The notes: a model not told the origin generated them from the letters alone. Shown: positions 25,426-34,411, counted from the stretch's first letter. The stretch is 64,000 bases of DNA from Saccharopolyspora rhizosphaerae (GCF_003931915.1 NZ_RSAA01000011.1:62001-126000), one strand, 5' to 3'. Translations and numbers: made by a program.

Positions 25426-26532
25426 TCACACCTCAACGCAGTCGTAGGTGGTGCGCACGTAGTCGCGGGTCTTGGCCGCGCCGACCAGCCCGGCCGCCAT
25501 CTTGTTCATCGCGTAGGCGATGGTCATGCGCCGGTCGAGGTCGTTGACCACCACGGCACCACCGTTGCCGACCCACCAGCAGATGCGCCCGGAGGGCGTG
25601 GGCATCAGCTCCGGCGCGGGCAGCGCATAACCCGTGCCGAACGGGATGCGGTGGCCGAGAACCCGGTCCGGCGAATCGGATTGGACCTCGAAGATCCGCT
25701 CGATGACCTCCGGTGACAGGTAGCGCTTGCCGTCGACGACGCCGCCGTGCGAGACCACCGACTGCACGCGCGCGACCGAACGGGCGTTGCCCTGGCCGTT
25801 GAGCCCGCCCAGTTCGGCGCCGAGGAAGTCCCGCGTGGTGGTGACCTTCATCGAGAACATCGGGTTGAGCAGCGCCCGCTTCCCGAACTCGTCGAGGTCG
25901 GGGGCGTGCGGCGGCGACTTGAGGACGGCGACCCGTTCGTCCACGGATTCCGGTGCGCCGAGCCAGTAGTCGGCACCCAGCGGTTCGGCGAAGTCCTCGC
26001 GCAACACCGCACCCGCGGTGCGTCCGTCGGTTCGCTGCACGAGTTCGCCGAGCAGGTGGCCGTGGCTGATCGCCTGGTAACCCGAGCCCTGCCCCGGTTC
26101 GAACCACGGTGCCTGCGCGGCCAGCAGCGCCGCCGCCCGGCGCGTGTCGCAGAGGTCGGCGAGGGTCATCTCCTGGTCCCAGCCCGGAAGTCCGCTGGTG
26201 TGCCCGAGGACGTGCCGGACCAGCACCTCGGACTTGCCCTGGACGGCGAACTCGGGCCAGTAGCGCGCCACCGGCGCGTCCAGGTCGATCGTCCCCGCGT
26301 CGGCCAGGCGCAGCACGACCAGCGCGAGCATCGTCTTGGTCACCGAGAAGGTGTTGACCAGGGTGTCCCGCTCCCACGGAACGTCGTTCCGGGCTTCGCC
26401 GCCCCAGAGGTCGACCACCGTCTCGCCGTCCTGGACGACGCAGATCGACGCACCGCGCTCCTCGCCTTCGGCCAGGTTGCGCTCCAGGAGGTCGCGCAGC
26501 GGCGCGAAGCGGGGGTGGCAGTGACCGTTCAT
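25426..26532 (-). CDS. serine beta-lactamase-like hydrolase (EstB-type esterase)
   Basis: A 368-residue class C beta-lactamase-fold hydrolase. The nucleophile motif S-x-x-K is FSVTKT at residues 63-66, and the Tyr motif is likely GYQAISHGHLLGEL. WGGEARNDVPWERDTLVNTF is the family block before the nucleophile, and VGNGGAVVVNDLDRRMTIAY is the late strand that replaces KTG. Members of this length without signal peptides are mostly cytosolic esterases. Its ATG overlaps the stop of the FMO gene (ATGA), so the two are co-translated. An esterase after a monooxygenase suggests hydrolysis of an oxygenation product. Confidence 0.85.
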   Translation of the reverse strand: MNGHCHPRFAPLRDLLERNLAEGEERGASICVVQDGETVVDLWGGEARNDVPWERDTLVNTFSVTKTMLALVVLRLADAGTIDLDAPVARYWPEFAVQGKSEVLVRHVLGHTSGLPGWDQEMTLADLCDTRRAAALLAAQAPWFEPGQGSGYQAISHGHLLGELVQRTDGRTAGAVLREDFAEPLGADYWLGAPESVDERVAVLKSPPHAPDLDEFGKRALLNPMFSMKVTTTRDFLGAELGGLNGQGNARSVARVQSVVSHGGVVDGKRYLSPEVIERIFEVQSDSPDRVLGHRIPFGTGYALPAPELMPTPSGRICWWVGNGGAVVVNDLDRRMTIAYAMNKMAAGLVGAAKTRDYVRTTYDCVEV

Positions 26533-27845
26533 CTCCGTGCTCGCTTCCTGCCTGCGGCGATCTCGCGGTGCAGATCGCGGACGTACCGGGCGAAGTCGAG
26601 CTGGATCGTGTGCCGGGGCGAGTTGTAGTACTGACGCAGGTGCGTGCGCTCGTCCCCCACCGTGGTGCGCCGCATCTCCGCTGCGCCGGGTAACCGGTAC
26701 TCGCCGGTGAGGTGCGCGGCGATGAGCTTGCTCTGCTGCTCGGCCAGGTTGACGATCGTCGGTGAGGCCTGCGCGAGTCCGGCGAAGTACAGGTTGTCGA
26801 CACCCGGCCTGAGGATACGCTTGAACAGCGGGAAGCGGTGTTCAGCGTCGGGCTGCAGCTCCGGGTCGTCGAAGAACGGGAAGCGGATGTTGTAGCCGGT
26901 GGCGTACACGATCACGTCCGCCTCGACCCGAGTCCCGCCGGTGCACTCCACCACTGGACCGTTCAGCCGCTCGATTTCGGGAACGCAGGTCAGATCGCCG
27001 GAACCAGCCTTGGCCAGGAAGTCGATGCTCACCGAGGGGTGCGCGGCGAGCGGTTCGTGGTCGGGTTCGGGCAGGCCGTAGTCCCGCATCGAGCCGACGT
27101 TGCTCCTGATGGCCTTGCGCGCCAACCGGAGCGCCAGCGTTTTGGGCATCCACGGTGGCATCATCAACTTGTCCGCCGGCTTGCCGCCGCGGTACTTCGG
27201 CAGCACCCACACACCGCGTCGCGCCGAAACCCAGACGTGCTCGGCGATGGAGCGGTGCGACAGCTCCGCGGCGATGTCCAGCGCGGAGTTGCCCATGCCG
27301 ACCACCACGACGCGCTTGCCGCGCATGTCCACCGGCTCGAACGGGCTGCGGTAGGAGTGGCTGTGCAACGTGACGCCGTCGAACTCGCCCGGGTACTCCG
27401 GGGTTCTCGGGTCCCAGTGGTGCCCGTTGGCGACGACCAGCGCGTCGTACTCACGGGTTTCACCGGTGCTCAGCCGCACTTCCCAGCGCCCGTCCGGGGT
27501 GCGCGCGGCGCGGTCGACCCGGGTGTTGAAGGTGATCGTCTCGCGCAGCCCGAAGTGGTCGACGTAATCGCGGAAGTACTGGTGGATCAGCGTGTGGTGC
27601 GGGAAGTCCGGCCAGCCCTCGCCGGCTGGGAAGTCCTCGAACTGCAGGCGGGTGGTGGAGGTGTCGATGTGCAACGACTCGTAGCAGGCGGAGCGGCCGT
27701 TGGGGTTGTCGAAGTACCAGTTGCCGCCGACGTCGTCGGACTCCTCGAAGCAGTCGTACCGAACTCCGGCGTCACGCAGGCGTTTGGCCGTGGTGAAGCC
27801 GGAACACCCGGCGCCGATGATGCAGACGACCGGATCGGAACCCAT
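26529..27845 (-). CDS. flavin-containing monooxygenase
   Basis: A 438-residue class B flavoprotein monooxygenase. The FAD-binding Rossmann motif is CIIGAGCSGFTTAKRL and the NADPH motif is VVVGMGNSALDIAAEL. The FMO identifying motif is EFDGVTLHSHSYR (FxGxxxHxxxY), which is closer to FMO/N-hydroxylases than to Baeyer-Villiger enzymes (FxGxxxHxxxW). VYATGYNIRFPFF is the late ATG motif. It oxygenates a soft nucleophile or ketone with NADPH and O2. ATG at 27845 follows a perfect AGGAGG. A serine hydrolase follows in the same operon and a TetR gene is divergent upstream. Confidence 0.9.
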   Translation of the reverse strand: MGSDPVVCIIGAGCSGFTTAKRLRDAGVRYDCFEESDDVGGNWYFDNPNGRSACYESLHIDTSTTRLQFEDFPAGEGWPDFPHHTLIHQYFRDYVDHFGLRETITFNTRVDRAARTPDGRWEVRLSTGETREYDALVVANGHHWDPRTPEYPGEFDGVTLHSHSYRSPFEPVDMRGKRVVVVGMGNSALDIAAELSHRSIAEHVWVSARRGVWVLPKYRGGKPADKLMMPPWMPKTLALRLARKAIRSNVGSMRDYGLPEPDHEPLAAHPSVSIDFLAKAGSGDLTCVPEIERLNGPVVECTGGTRVEADVIVYATGYNIRFPFFDDPELQPDAEHRFPLFKRILRPGVDNLYFAGLAQASPTIVNLAEQQSKLIAAHLTGEYRLPGAAEMRRTTVGDERTHLRQYYNSPRHTIQLDFARYVRDLHREIAAGRKRARR

Positions 27846-27925
27846 CGACAACCTCCTCGTCGCGATGTGATCGCCGATCGACTCTCCCACTTCGCTGACG
27901 CGGTGTCCAGTGAGTGCACAGCGGT

Positions 27926-28573
27926 ATGGTCAGCGTCGTGACCGACTCCGAGCGCCCCACCTTGCGCCAGCAGCAGAAGCAGCGGACCCGCACCGCGTTG
28001 CTGGAGACCGCCCGGCGGTTGTTCGTCGAGCGCGGCTACGCGGCCGTCACGATCGACGACATCACCAGCGACGTCGGGTGCAGCAGGGCGACCTTCTACC
28101 TGCACTTCAGCGGGAAGCCCGACGTGCTGCGGCGGATCAGCGCGGAAACCGCGCAGCAGCGCGCGGTGTCGGTCTACGCCGACCTCGACGAGGTGCTCGG
28201 CACCGGCACCCGGGCGGAGTTCACCGCGTGGTTGCGCCATGCGGTGGAGTGGTTCGAGGAGAACCGGGACATCCTGCCGGTGTGGGACGAGGCGGTAGCC
28301 CTGGAGCCCTCCTTCCGGCCGATCGCGGCGGAAGCCGTCGCGGAGCTGCCCGCGGCGATGCCGCGCTACCTCCAGCGCTGGGGCGAAGCCCGGAGCGACG
28401 AGGCGCGGCTGCGGGTCGGACTCCTCGTCACGCAGCTGGAACGCTTCTTCACGCGCTGGGCCGTGCAGGGCACGCTGGACGTCGCCGACACCGATCCCGC
28501 GGAGACCCTCACCGACATCTGGTTCCCCGCGCTGCTGCCACCAGAGGCGCGCCACTCCGACCTGGGGCGTTGA
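27926..28573 (+). CDS. TetR family regulator divergent from the FMO operon
   Basis: A 215-residue TetR-type regulator. The DNA-binding domain is RTALLETARRLFVERGYAAV followed by TIDDITSDVGCSRATFYLHF, with recognition helix GCSRATFYLHFSG. The helical C-terminal domain (RHAVEWFEENRDILPVWDEA) is of a group common in actinobacteria, with an unknown ligand. It is transcribed away from the FMO gene with about 80 bases between starts, the usual geometry for a local repressor; I did not find a clean long palindrome in that gap. ATG at 27926 is used, and GTG at 27914 or 27938 is possible. Confidence 0.82.
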   Translation: MVSVVTDSERPTLRQQQKQRTRTALLETARRLFVERGYAAVTIDDITSDVGCSRATFYLHFSGKPDVLRRISAETAQQRAVSVYADLDEVLGTGTRAEFTAWLRHAVEWFEENRDILPVWDEAVALEPSFRPIAAEAVAELPAAMPRYLQRWGEARSDEARLRVGLLVTQLERFFTRWAVQGTLDVADTDPAETLTDIWFPALLPPEARHSDLGR

Positions 28574-29067
28574 AAGGCGTTCGCGGCCAGTTCGTCCCGC
28601 ACCATGACGGTGTTGATCACCCCATCCAGCGATGCCGATTCGCTCGCATTGTCGAGAGCCAGCGGGCATCATTTAGCACATGAGTTCGACACCGAAGCTT
28701 TCCGCATCCACCCGCCCGACCCGGCTTTCGCGATCGTCCACATCGGGCGGTGGGCCGCACCATGCCGATCCCATCAGGCCCACCTCGAGGCATCCGCTGC
28801 GGTGGGCGCGGCACGGGCCGTCACGATCTCGGGGCCCACCCGTGGCATGACCACCTCGCACCGACCTCCGGGCCGGTTGACCCGTCGTGCCTGCGGGCCT
28901 TGCCGTTTGACAACTCCATCAGCGGAAGTCGGACCGGAGCTCACCTCACGGTCGCCGCGCGCACCGGTGGGAGCGCGCGGCGACCGCGCTGGTGAACGGG
29001 TTCGTGAAGTGCCTCGGCCTTCCGCGCGCAAGGCGCGGTCAGCGCAGGAGCGGTGACCGGGGGCGAT
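28574..29067. other. gene-free interval between convergent genes
   Basis: No frame in this 490-base gap has a good start with natural composition. The plus-strand run at 28604-29056 is Arg/Ser-rich out-of-frame noise. The only clear signal is the hairpin at 28950-28985. Confidence 0.5.
28950..28985 (-). terminator. strong hairpin downstream of the helical-protein gene
   Basis: GGTCGCCGCGCGC (28950-28962) and GCGCGCGGCGACC (28973-28985) form a perfect 13-bp stem with a ten-base loop, about 80 bases after the stop of the minus-strand gene at 29068. Confidence 0.6.
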
Positions 29068-29781
29068 TCAGTTCGGCGGGGTGATCGCCTGCGGTCGCGG
29101 CTCGTCGTCGTCGACCTTGTCCTCGCCACGGCGGCGGAAGAACTGGAACCCGGGGATGCCCGCGATCGCCCGGCGGACGTCGTAGGTGACCTCCAGGAGT
29201 TCGTGGATCTCCGGACCGACGCGGTCGAGCGTCCGCAGGATCGGCAGGATGTCGGTGAGGACGTGCTCGGTGAGCTGCGGCAGCTCGTCGACCAGCCGGA
29301 TCGCGGCGTCGACCTCGGCTTCGGAGAGCTCCTCGACGAACCGGTCGAGCAGCGGTGCCGCCTTCTTCGCCGTCGGCGCGTAGGTGTTGAGCAGCTCGTC
29401 CGCGCTGGTGGAGGTGCGCCGGACGTCCTCGACGGTCTTGGCCGCCTCGTCGGCCACCCCGCTCGCCCGTCCGACCACGGCTTCGGCCTGCGCCGAGACC
29501 CGGCTGGCGTCGGCCACGATGGGAGCCGCGGCGACCGCGACGGCCCGCGCGTCCCGGATCACGTCTTCGGCGTCCCCCACGGTGCCGCCGGCCCGCTGGA
29601 CCAGCTCCTCGACCTGGTCCACCACCTTCGAGATCCGGCCTACCAGGTCCTCGGCTTCACCGAGGAGTCCGAGGACGCGGGCGGGAGCGGTGACCACGGC
29701 GGACGCGGAGTGGGTGGCCCACCCCACCGTGGACTTCGCAAGGCCGAGGACGTCGGAAGGCGTGGGTACGCGAGGCAGCAT
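29068..29781 (-). CDS. long helical (coiled-coil) protein of unknown function
   Basis: A 237-residue, almost wholly helical protein. Ala/Val/Glu/Asp heptad-like repeats fill residues 20-200, for example LVGRISKVVDQVEELVQRAG and VVGRASGVADEAAKTVEDVR. This resembles apolipoprotein-like or methyl-accepting-like helical bundles found near the actinobacterial membrane. There is no signal peptide and no strong transmembrane helix. The C-terminus (GFQFFRRRGEDKVDDDEPRP) is charged. ATG at 29781. The gene is isolated by convergent and unrelated neighbours. The function is unknown. Confidence 0.65.
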   Translation of the reverse strand: MLPRVPTPSDVLGLAKSTVGWATHSASAVVTAPARVLGLLGEAEDLVGRISKVVDQVEELVQRAGGTVGDAEDVIRDARAVAVAAAPIVADASRVSAQAEAVVGRASGVADEAAKTVEDVRRTSTSADELLNTYAPTAKKAAPLLDRFVEELSEAEVDAAIRLVDELPQLTEHVLTDILPILRTLDRVGPEIHELLEVTYDVRRAIAGIPGFQFFRRRGEDKVDDDEPRPQAITPPN

Positions 29782-29823
29782 GGCCCCCACTCTGCACACC
29801 GATTGATCCGAACGCCACCAAGG

Positions 29824-30906
29824 TCACGACACCCGCACTTGCTCGCTCGCGCCCTCGGAGAGGAACGACGCCAGTCCGCTCCCCCGCTCGACCAGGTCCT
29901 GGCGTCGCCGACGTGGCAGCGAGCGCACCAACGAGATGTGCACCGCACCGTCGGTGGACCTCCAGGTCCCGGCGACGCGGCCATCGACGAGCACGACGCG
30001 GTCACCGGCCACCGACAGGCCGCGGTGCTCGTCGTCGACGATGCGGCTGCGGTCGTCGTAGCCGAGGAGGGCGTTGTCGAAGGCCGGGAGGAAGCGAACG
30101 GGAGCGGGCACGTCCGGGTCGGGTCGCGGGGCGTCGGGCAGGTCCAGCAGCTCCCGTCCGCGCTCGTCCCGGAACGTGACCAGTTCATCACGCGTGGCAG
30201 CCACCGCGCCGGGCAGTCCCGCCAGACCCGACCACGCTCGGACATCAGCCGTGGCGGCCGGCCCGAACGCCGCGAGGTAGCGGCGCACGAGGCCCCTTCC
30301 GGCCGCGTCGTCCCGCGTCACGGGGTCGACGTCGTGCCCCAGCCACGCGGAGATCGGCAGGTACCGGGCTGCTCCTCCGGTCCGCCACAGTCCGCGCGGT
30401 GGCACCTGCACCACCGGGATCAGCGCCCCGACCAGCACCTCGCCCAGCGCTCTGGTCCTCGGCTCGGGCCAGCGGTGAGCCAGCGCCTTCCCGAGCTCGG
30501 CCTGCGACTGCGGTTCACCTCCGGCCAGCACCTCCCGGCCCGCCTCGGCGAGCTCGTCGAGGTCGACGTCGGCGAGTTCGCGCCGGTAGACGGCGAGGAC
30601 CCGCTGCCGCAGCATCGCCTCGTGACGGGACCGCCAGGACAGCACGTCCTCGGCGGTGAGCAGGTGGATGGTGCGGCGCATCAGGTGGGTCCGCACCACC
30701 CGCCGCCGGGTCAGCAGGTGCGACAGCTCTGCCGGGTCGAACGTGCTCAACCGGGACCACAGCCCGACGAACGGTTCTTGCGGTTCCTGCGCCTGCATCC
30801 CGCACAGGTGCGCGACCGCCTCGTGCGGATCGAGCTGCGCCGGTGCCAGCAAGAGCTGCCGGGCCAGCGTCGCGCGGTTGAGCGCCCTGTTGTCGAGGAC
30901 CGCCAT
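29824..30906 (-). CDS. winged-helix DNA-binding domain protein (HTH_42/DUF1006)
   Basis: A 360-residue protein of the HTH_42 (DUF1006, AlkZ/YcaQ-related) family. Family blocks are HLCGMQAQEPQEPFVGLWSR near the N-terminus (the QAQ-x-P motif), RTHLMRRTIHLLTAEDV, PISAWLGHD and LPAFDNALLGYDDRSRIV followed by LVDGRVAGTWR. AlkZ and YcaQ use this fold and the QxQ motif as DNA glycosylases acting on crosslinks and bulky adducts. The QAQ motif is present here, so a related glycosylase activity is possible but not shown. It lies four bases after a DinB-fold gene in the same direction and is probably in its operon. Confidence 0.8.
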   Translation of the reverse strand: MAVLDNRALNRATLARQLLLAPAQLDPHEAVAHLCGMQAQEPQEPFVGLWSRLSTFDPAELSHLLTRRRVVRTHLMRRTIHLLTAEDVLSWRSRHEAMLRQRVLAVYRRELADVDLDELAEAGREVLAGGEPQSQAELGKALAHRWPEPRTRALGEVLVGALIPVVQVPPRGLWRTGGAARYLPISAWLGHDVDPVTRDDAAGRGLVRRYLAAFGPAATADVRAWSGLAGLPGAVAATRDELVTFRDERGRELLDLPDAPRPDPDVPAPVRFLPAFDNALLGYDDRSRIVDDEHRGLSVAGDRVVLVDGRVAGTWRSTDGAVHISLVRSLPRRRRQDLVERGSGLASFLSEGASEQVRVS

Positions 30907-30910
30907 GCGC

Positions 30911-31480
30911 TCAGGTGGTCGTCTGGCCGTCGAGCGTTTCGCGGATGATGTCCGCGTGCCCGGCGTGCTGGGCGGTCTCGGAGATCACGTGCAGCAGGAC
31001 CTGCCGCACGGTGAGCTCGGTACCGGGCTCGTGCCACGGGGCCTCGGGCACCGGGTGCGAGGTCAGCAGGTCGGGCAGCTCTGTGATGACCTCCTCGGTG
31101 CGCTGGGCCACCTCCTCGTAGCGCGCCAGGATCGCCTCGCGGGTGTCGCCGGGCAGCACCTGGAACTCCGCGATCCGGTCGGTCATCCACTTCGGGTACT
31201 CGCGCGCGGTGCCTGCTTCGATGTCGGCCCAGGTGACGCCCTCGGGCAGCTCGAAGCTCATGGCCGAGGGCCCCTCGAGCACGAACCTCATCCAGGACCG
31301 CTCCATGTTCGTGACGTGCTTGACGAGCCCGCCCAGGCACAACTCGCTCTGGGTGGGGCGCTCGCCGAGCCGCTCGTCGCTGAGCCCGCGGACGGTGGTG
31401 AGCAGTTGTGCGCGGGTGTTCGCGAGTTCGGCGAGCAGGTCGCGCTTTTCGGTCTCGAGTGCGTTCTCCGTGGTGGTCAT
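30911..31480 (-). CDS. DinB family protein (DUF664)
   Basis: A 189-residue DinB/YfiT-like four-helix bundle. Candidate metal ligands are GGLVKHVTNMERSWMRFVLE (His), and VRQVLLHVISETAQHAGHAD, which supplies the paired His of the H-x3-E-x2-H-x2-H type. WMRFVLEG and the LPEG-containing loop match the DUF664 subgroup. These are thought to be thiol-dependent transferases or detoxification proteins in actinobacteria, using mycothiol or similar; the reaction is not established. It is divergent from a WYL regulator, and a perfect palindrome fills the gap. Confidence 0.82.
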   Translation of the reverse strand: MTTTENALETEKRDLLAELANTRAQLLTTVRGLSDERLGERPTQSELCLGGLVKHVTNMERSWMRFVLEGPSAMSFELPEGVTWADIEAGTAREYPKWMTDRIAEFQVLPGDTREAILARYEEVAQRTEEVITELPDLLTSHPVPEAPWHEPGTELTVRQVLLHVISETAQHAGHADIIRETLDGQTTT

Positions 31481-31491
31481 GGCAGTAGGGT

Positions 31492-31530
31492 GCCCGCAGT
31501 ACCGGCCAGGTTGTGTCCGCTACTGCGGGC
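31492..31530. promoter_or_regulatory. perfect palindrome between DinB and WYL genes
   Basis: GCCCGCAGTA (31492-31501) and TACTGCGGGC (31521-31530) are perfect inverted 10-mers, 19 bases apart, filling nearly the whole gap between the divergent starts. It is the natural operator for the WYL regulator, controlling both directions. It also argues against start codons of the WYL gene upstream of 31534. Confidence 0.65.
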
Positions 31531-31542
31531 ATCATGGAATTC

Positions 31543-32490
31543 ATGCGGGGAACTTCGGCTCGACTGCTGGCGCTGCTGTCGTTGCTCCAGGCGCGACGGG
31601 ACTGGCCGGGTTCGGCGCTGGCCGAACGGCTGGAGGTCAGCGACCGCACGGTGCGCCGCGACGTCGACCGGCTGCGAGAACTGGGCTACCCGATCGCGAC
31701 CACCAAGGGCCCCGATGGCGGGTACCGGTTGGAGGCGGGCAGCAACCTGCCGCCGCTGCTGTTCGACGACGAGCAGGCCATCGCCCTGGCGATCGCGCTG
31801 CGCATCGCCACCACCGCGGGCGCGGGCATCGAGGAGGCCGCCGGCCGAGCGTTGACGACCGTCCGGCAGGTCATGCCGTCCCGGTTGCGGCACCGGATCG
31901 ACACGCTCCACGTCACGGCGGTCGAACGCGGCACGCGCCACCGGGTCGACAGCGAGTTGCTGATGACGCTGAGCAGCGCGGTGCACGCCCGGGCGGAGCT
32001 GCGCTTCGACTACACCGGCTCGGCTGCCTCGCGCCGCGCGCAGCCGCACCACCTGATCACCTGGGGCGGACGCTGGTACCTCATCGCGTGGGACCTCGAC
32101 CGCGAGGACTGGCGGACCTTCCGAGCCGATCGGATCACGCCGCGCACACCGACCGGCCCGCGGTTCAGCCCGCGCGCTCTTCCGGGCGGGGACGTGTCCG
32201 CGTTCGTCCGGAACCACTTCCAGGGCTCGGAGACCTGGCCGTGCCTGGGCGACGTCATCCTCGACCTGCCCGCGGCCACGGTTTCGCGCTACACCTACGA
32301 GGGCGTGGTCGAGGAACTGCCGGACGGGCGCTGCAAGCTCACCCTCGGGTCGTGGTCGTGGCGGTCCCTGGCGGCCGAGATCGGCAAGTACGACGCGGAC
32401 GTGGAGGTCGTCGGGCCATCGGAGCTCAGGACCGCCTGCGCGCAGCTCGCCGAGCGCTACGCCGCAGCAGCGGGCGGCGCCCCGTCGTAG
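31543..32490 (+). CDS. YafY-type HTH and WYL-domain transcriptional regulator
   Basis: A 315-residue regulator. The N-terminal HTH_11 winged helix is ARLLALLSLLQARRDWPGSA followed by LAERLEVSDRTVRRDVDRLR and the wing GYRLEAG. The WYL domain is around residues 135-215 (AELRFDYTGS and WYLIAWDLDREDWRTFRADR), followed by the WCX extension. WYL domains bind nucleic acid or nucleotides, and actinobacterial members regulate DNA repair and stress genes. Its neighbours, a DinB-fold protein and an AlkZ-like winged-helix protein, are divergent and share the palindrome. An ATG at 31534 is an alternative start. Confidence 0.85.
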   Translation: MRGTSARLLALLSLLQARRDWPGSALAERLEVSDRTVRRDVDRLRELGYPIATTKGPDGGYRLEAGSNLPPLLFDDEQAIALAIALRIATTAGAGIEEAAGRALTTVRQVMPSRLRHRIDTLHVTAVERGTRHRVDSELLMTLSSAVHARAELRFDYTGSAASRRAQPHHLITWGGRWYLIAWDLDREDWRTFRADRITPRTPTGPRFSPRALPGGDVSAFVRNHFQGSETWPCLGDVILDLPAATVSRYTYEGVVEELPDGRCKLTLGSWSWRSLAAEIGKYDADVEVVGPSELRTACAQLAERYAAAAGGAPS

Positions 32491-32816
32491 CGGACCGGTT
32501 CAGCGTCCCGCCCGGTTCGGCTTCGCCGCCGACGAGCGGACGACCGCCCTGCCGGCTGCCGCGCCGAAGCGGCAGGCCATCAAGAAGTAGAGGGCAAGAA
32601 TTCTCGGTCGCGTGGTCACGATCTTCGAACCTCTTCTCGCGTGCGTTGTGACGACCTTCTGGTCGTATCGCATGATCGCGGCGCCGCCACTCGAGTCGTG
32701 GCCGATCGTCGCCAGATGACCCGGACGAGCTAGGCGTGTTCCTCACTTCGGGGGTGACGTCCGGTTCTGCGAGAACAGTTCGCAGTCGCCGGCGCACGAC
32801 CTGCGAACCGCCCGTG
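32491..32816. other. gene-free interval between convergent genes
   Basis: This 326-base gap lies between the ends of the WYL regulator and the response regulator. The only structure I see is CTGCGA (32767-32772) against TCGCAG (32780-32785), a weak terminator candidate for the response-regulator gene. Confidence 0.4.
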
Positions 32817-33467
32817 TCAGGGTTCGATCAGACCGGAGCGGATCGCGTAGCGGGTGAGCTCGAGCCGGTCCTTCATCCCGAGCTTCGCCATCAGGTTGGA
32901 GCGGTGCCGTTCGACCGTCTTGATGCTGATCACGAGCAGGTCTGCGATCTCCTTGGAGGAGTGCCCCTCCGCGACCAGCTTCAGGATCTCCTCCTCCCGG
33001 TCGGTGATGGCCCGGTCGGGGACCTCCTCGCCCTGTCCCGCGCGCTCGAGGAAGTTGCGGATCAGCGCGGTCACGGCACCGGGGTACAGGAACGGCTCGC
33101 CGCGCATGGCCGCGCGGCACGCCTCGACCAGGTCGCGGTCGGCGACGGACTTCAGCACGTACCCGGAGGCCCCGGCCTTGAGCGACTCGAACAGGTACTG
33201 CTCGTTGTCGTACATGGTCAGGATCAGGATCCGCAGGTCCGGCCGCACCCGGGTGAGCTGGCGCGCCGCTTGCAGCCCGGTCAGCCGCGGCATCGCGATG
33301 TCCAGGATCGCCAGGTCCGGCATCTCGGAGCGGGCGAGGTCCACCGCCTCGGCGCCGTCCCCGGCCTCGGCGATGACGGTGAGGTCGGGTTCGTTGTCGA
33401 GGATGAGCCGGACACCGCGCCGGACGAGCACGTGGTCGTCGGCGAGCAGGATGCGGGTGGGCCTCAT
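32817..33467 (-). CDS. NarL/LuxR-type response regulator
   Basis: A 216-residue two-component response regulator. The receiver has the acidic pair at residues 10-11 (LLADDHVLVRRG), the phosphoacceptor Asp56 in LAILDIAMPR, the switch Thr in ILILTMYDNE and the conserved Lys in GYVLKSVAD. The C-terminal LuxR-type HTH is TDREEEILKLVAEGHSSKEI followed by ADLLVISIKTVERHRSNLMA. Its ATG overlaps the stop of the kinase gene (ATGA), so the two are co-translated. Target genes are not identifiable from the window, though the divergent acyltransferase gene is a candidate. Confidence 0.93.
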   Translation of the reverse strand: MRPTRILLADDHVLVRRGVRLILDNEPDLTVIAEAGDGAEAVDLARSEMPDLAILDIAMPRLTGLQAARQLTRVRPDLRILILTMYDNEQYLFESLKAGASGYVLKSVADRDLVEACRAAMRGEPFLYPGAVTALIRNFLERAGQGEEVPDRAITDREEEILKLVAEGHSSKEIADLLVISIKTVERHRSNLMAKLGMKDRLELTRYAIRSGLIEP

Positions 33468-34411
33468 CGGCGGCTCCCGCCGCGGATCGGCACGTCGAGC
33501 TTGACGTCGGTCCCCCCGCCGGGCGCGTCCTCGACCGCGAGCACGGCTCCGGCCAGGAGCGCCCGTTCTCGCATGCCGCGGATGCCGGCGCCTTCGGGGG
33601 CCGATCCGATCCCCTTCCCGTTGTCGCGCACCCGCAAGCGCACCTCCGAGGGGTCGACGCGCACCCCCAGTTCGATGCGCGTGGCGTTCGCGTGCCGGAC
33701 GGCGTTGGTGATGCTCTCCTGCGCCACCCGGTAGATGACGAGCTCGACCTCCTCCCCCAGCGCGGGCAGCTCACCGTCGATCCGGCACCGCACGGCGACC
33801 CCGTGGACCTCACCGGTGAGCGACTTCAACGCGCTGGCCAGACCGAGCTCCTCCAGCACACCCGGGCGCAACCGCCGCGCGATCCGGCGGATCTCGTCGA
33901 GGCTGTCGCGCGTGGTCTCCTGCACCTGGTGCAACGCGGTGGACACCGACTCCGGCGCCTCGTCGGCCACGCGCCGGAGCTCCAGCAGCACCGCGGTCAG
34001 GCTCTGCCCGACCTCGTCGTGGAGTTCCCGCGCGATGCGGCGGCGCTCCTCTTCCTGAGCGGACAGGGCCCGTGCGTTGCTGGTGGCGCGCTCGATCTCG
34101 AGCCGGTCCAGCATCGCGTTGAACGCCTTGATCAGGTCGGCGATTCCACCGTGGCCGGACACCGGTGGGCGCGCCCCGGGTCGCAGCAAGTCGGCCGTGG
34201 TCATCGCACGGGTCAGCCGCCGCAGCGGCAGGAACCCGATGCGCAGCAGCACGGCGTTGGCCACCAGCATCGCTGCGAGACCCGCCACGAGGATGAGCCC
34301 CTCGGCCGGGAGCACCGGTGTCGACACGGTGGCCGGGCTGAGCACCAGGAGCGCCGTGGCCGCGGTGAGCACGGCGGCGTTGAGCAAGAACACCCGCCAG
34401 AACAAGGACAC
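33464..34411 (-). CDS. NarX/DesK-type sensor histidine kinase
   Basis: A 315-residue membrane kinase. Two transmembrane helices lie at the N-terminus (VFLLNAAVLTAATALLVLS and LILVAGLAAMLVANAVLL) with only a short loop between, so no large external sensor. A HAMP-like linker follows. HisKA_3 is EEERRRIARELHDEVGQSLT with the phosphorylated His, and HATPase_c has VIYRVAQESITNAVRHANA (N box) and RDNGKGIG. GTG at 34411 has GGAGG seven bases upstream; a GTG at 34459 would add 16 residues. It forms an operon with the response regulator. Confidence 0.9.
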   Translation of the reverse strand: MSLFWRVFLLNAAVLTAATALLVLSPATVSTPVLPAEGLILVAGLAAMLVANAVLLRIGFLPLRRLTRAMTTADLLRPGARPPVSGHGGIADLIKAFNAMLDRLEIERATSNARALSAQEEERRRIARELHDEVGQSLTAVLLELRRVADEAPESVSTALHQVQETTRDSLDEIRRIARRLRPGVLEELGLASALKSLTGEVHGVAVRCRIDGELPALGEEVELVIYRVAQESITNAVRHANATRIELGVRVDPSEVRLRVRDNGKGIGSAPEGAGIRGMRERALLAGAVLAVEDAPGGGTDVKLDVPIRGGSRR

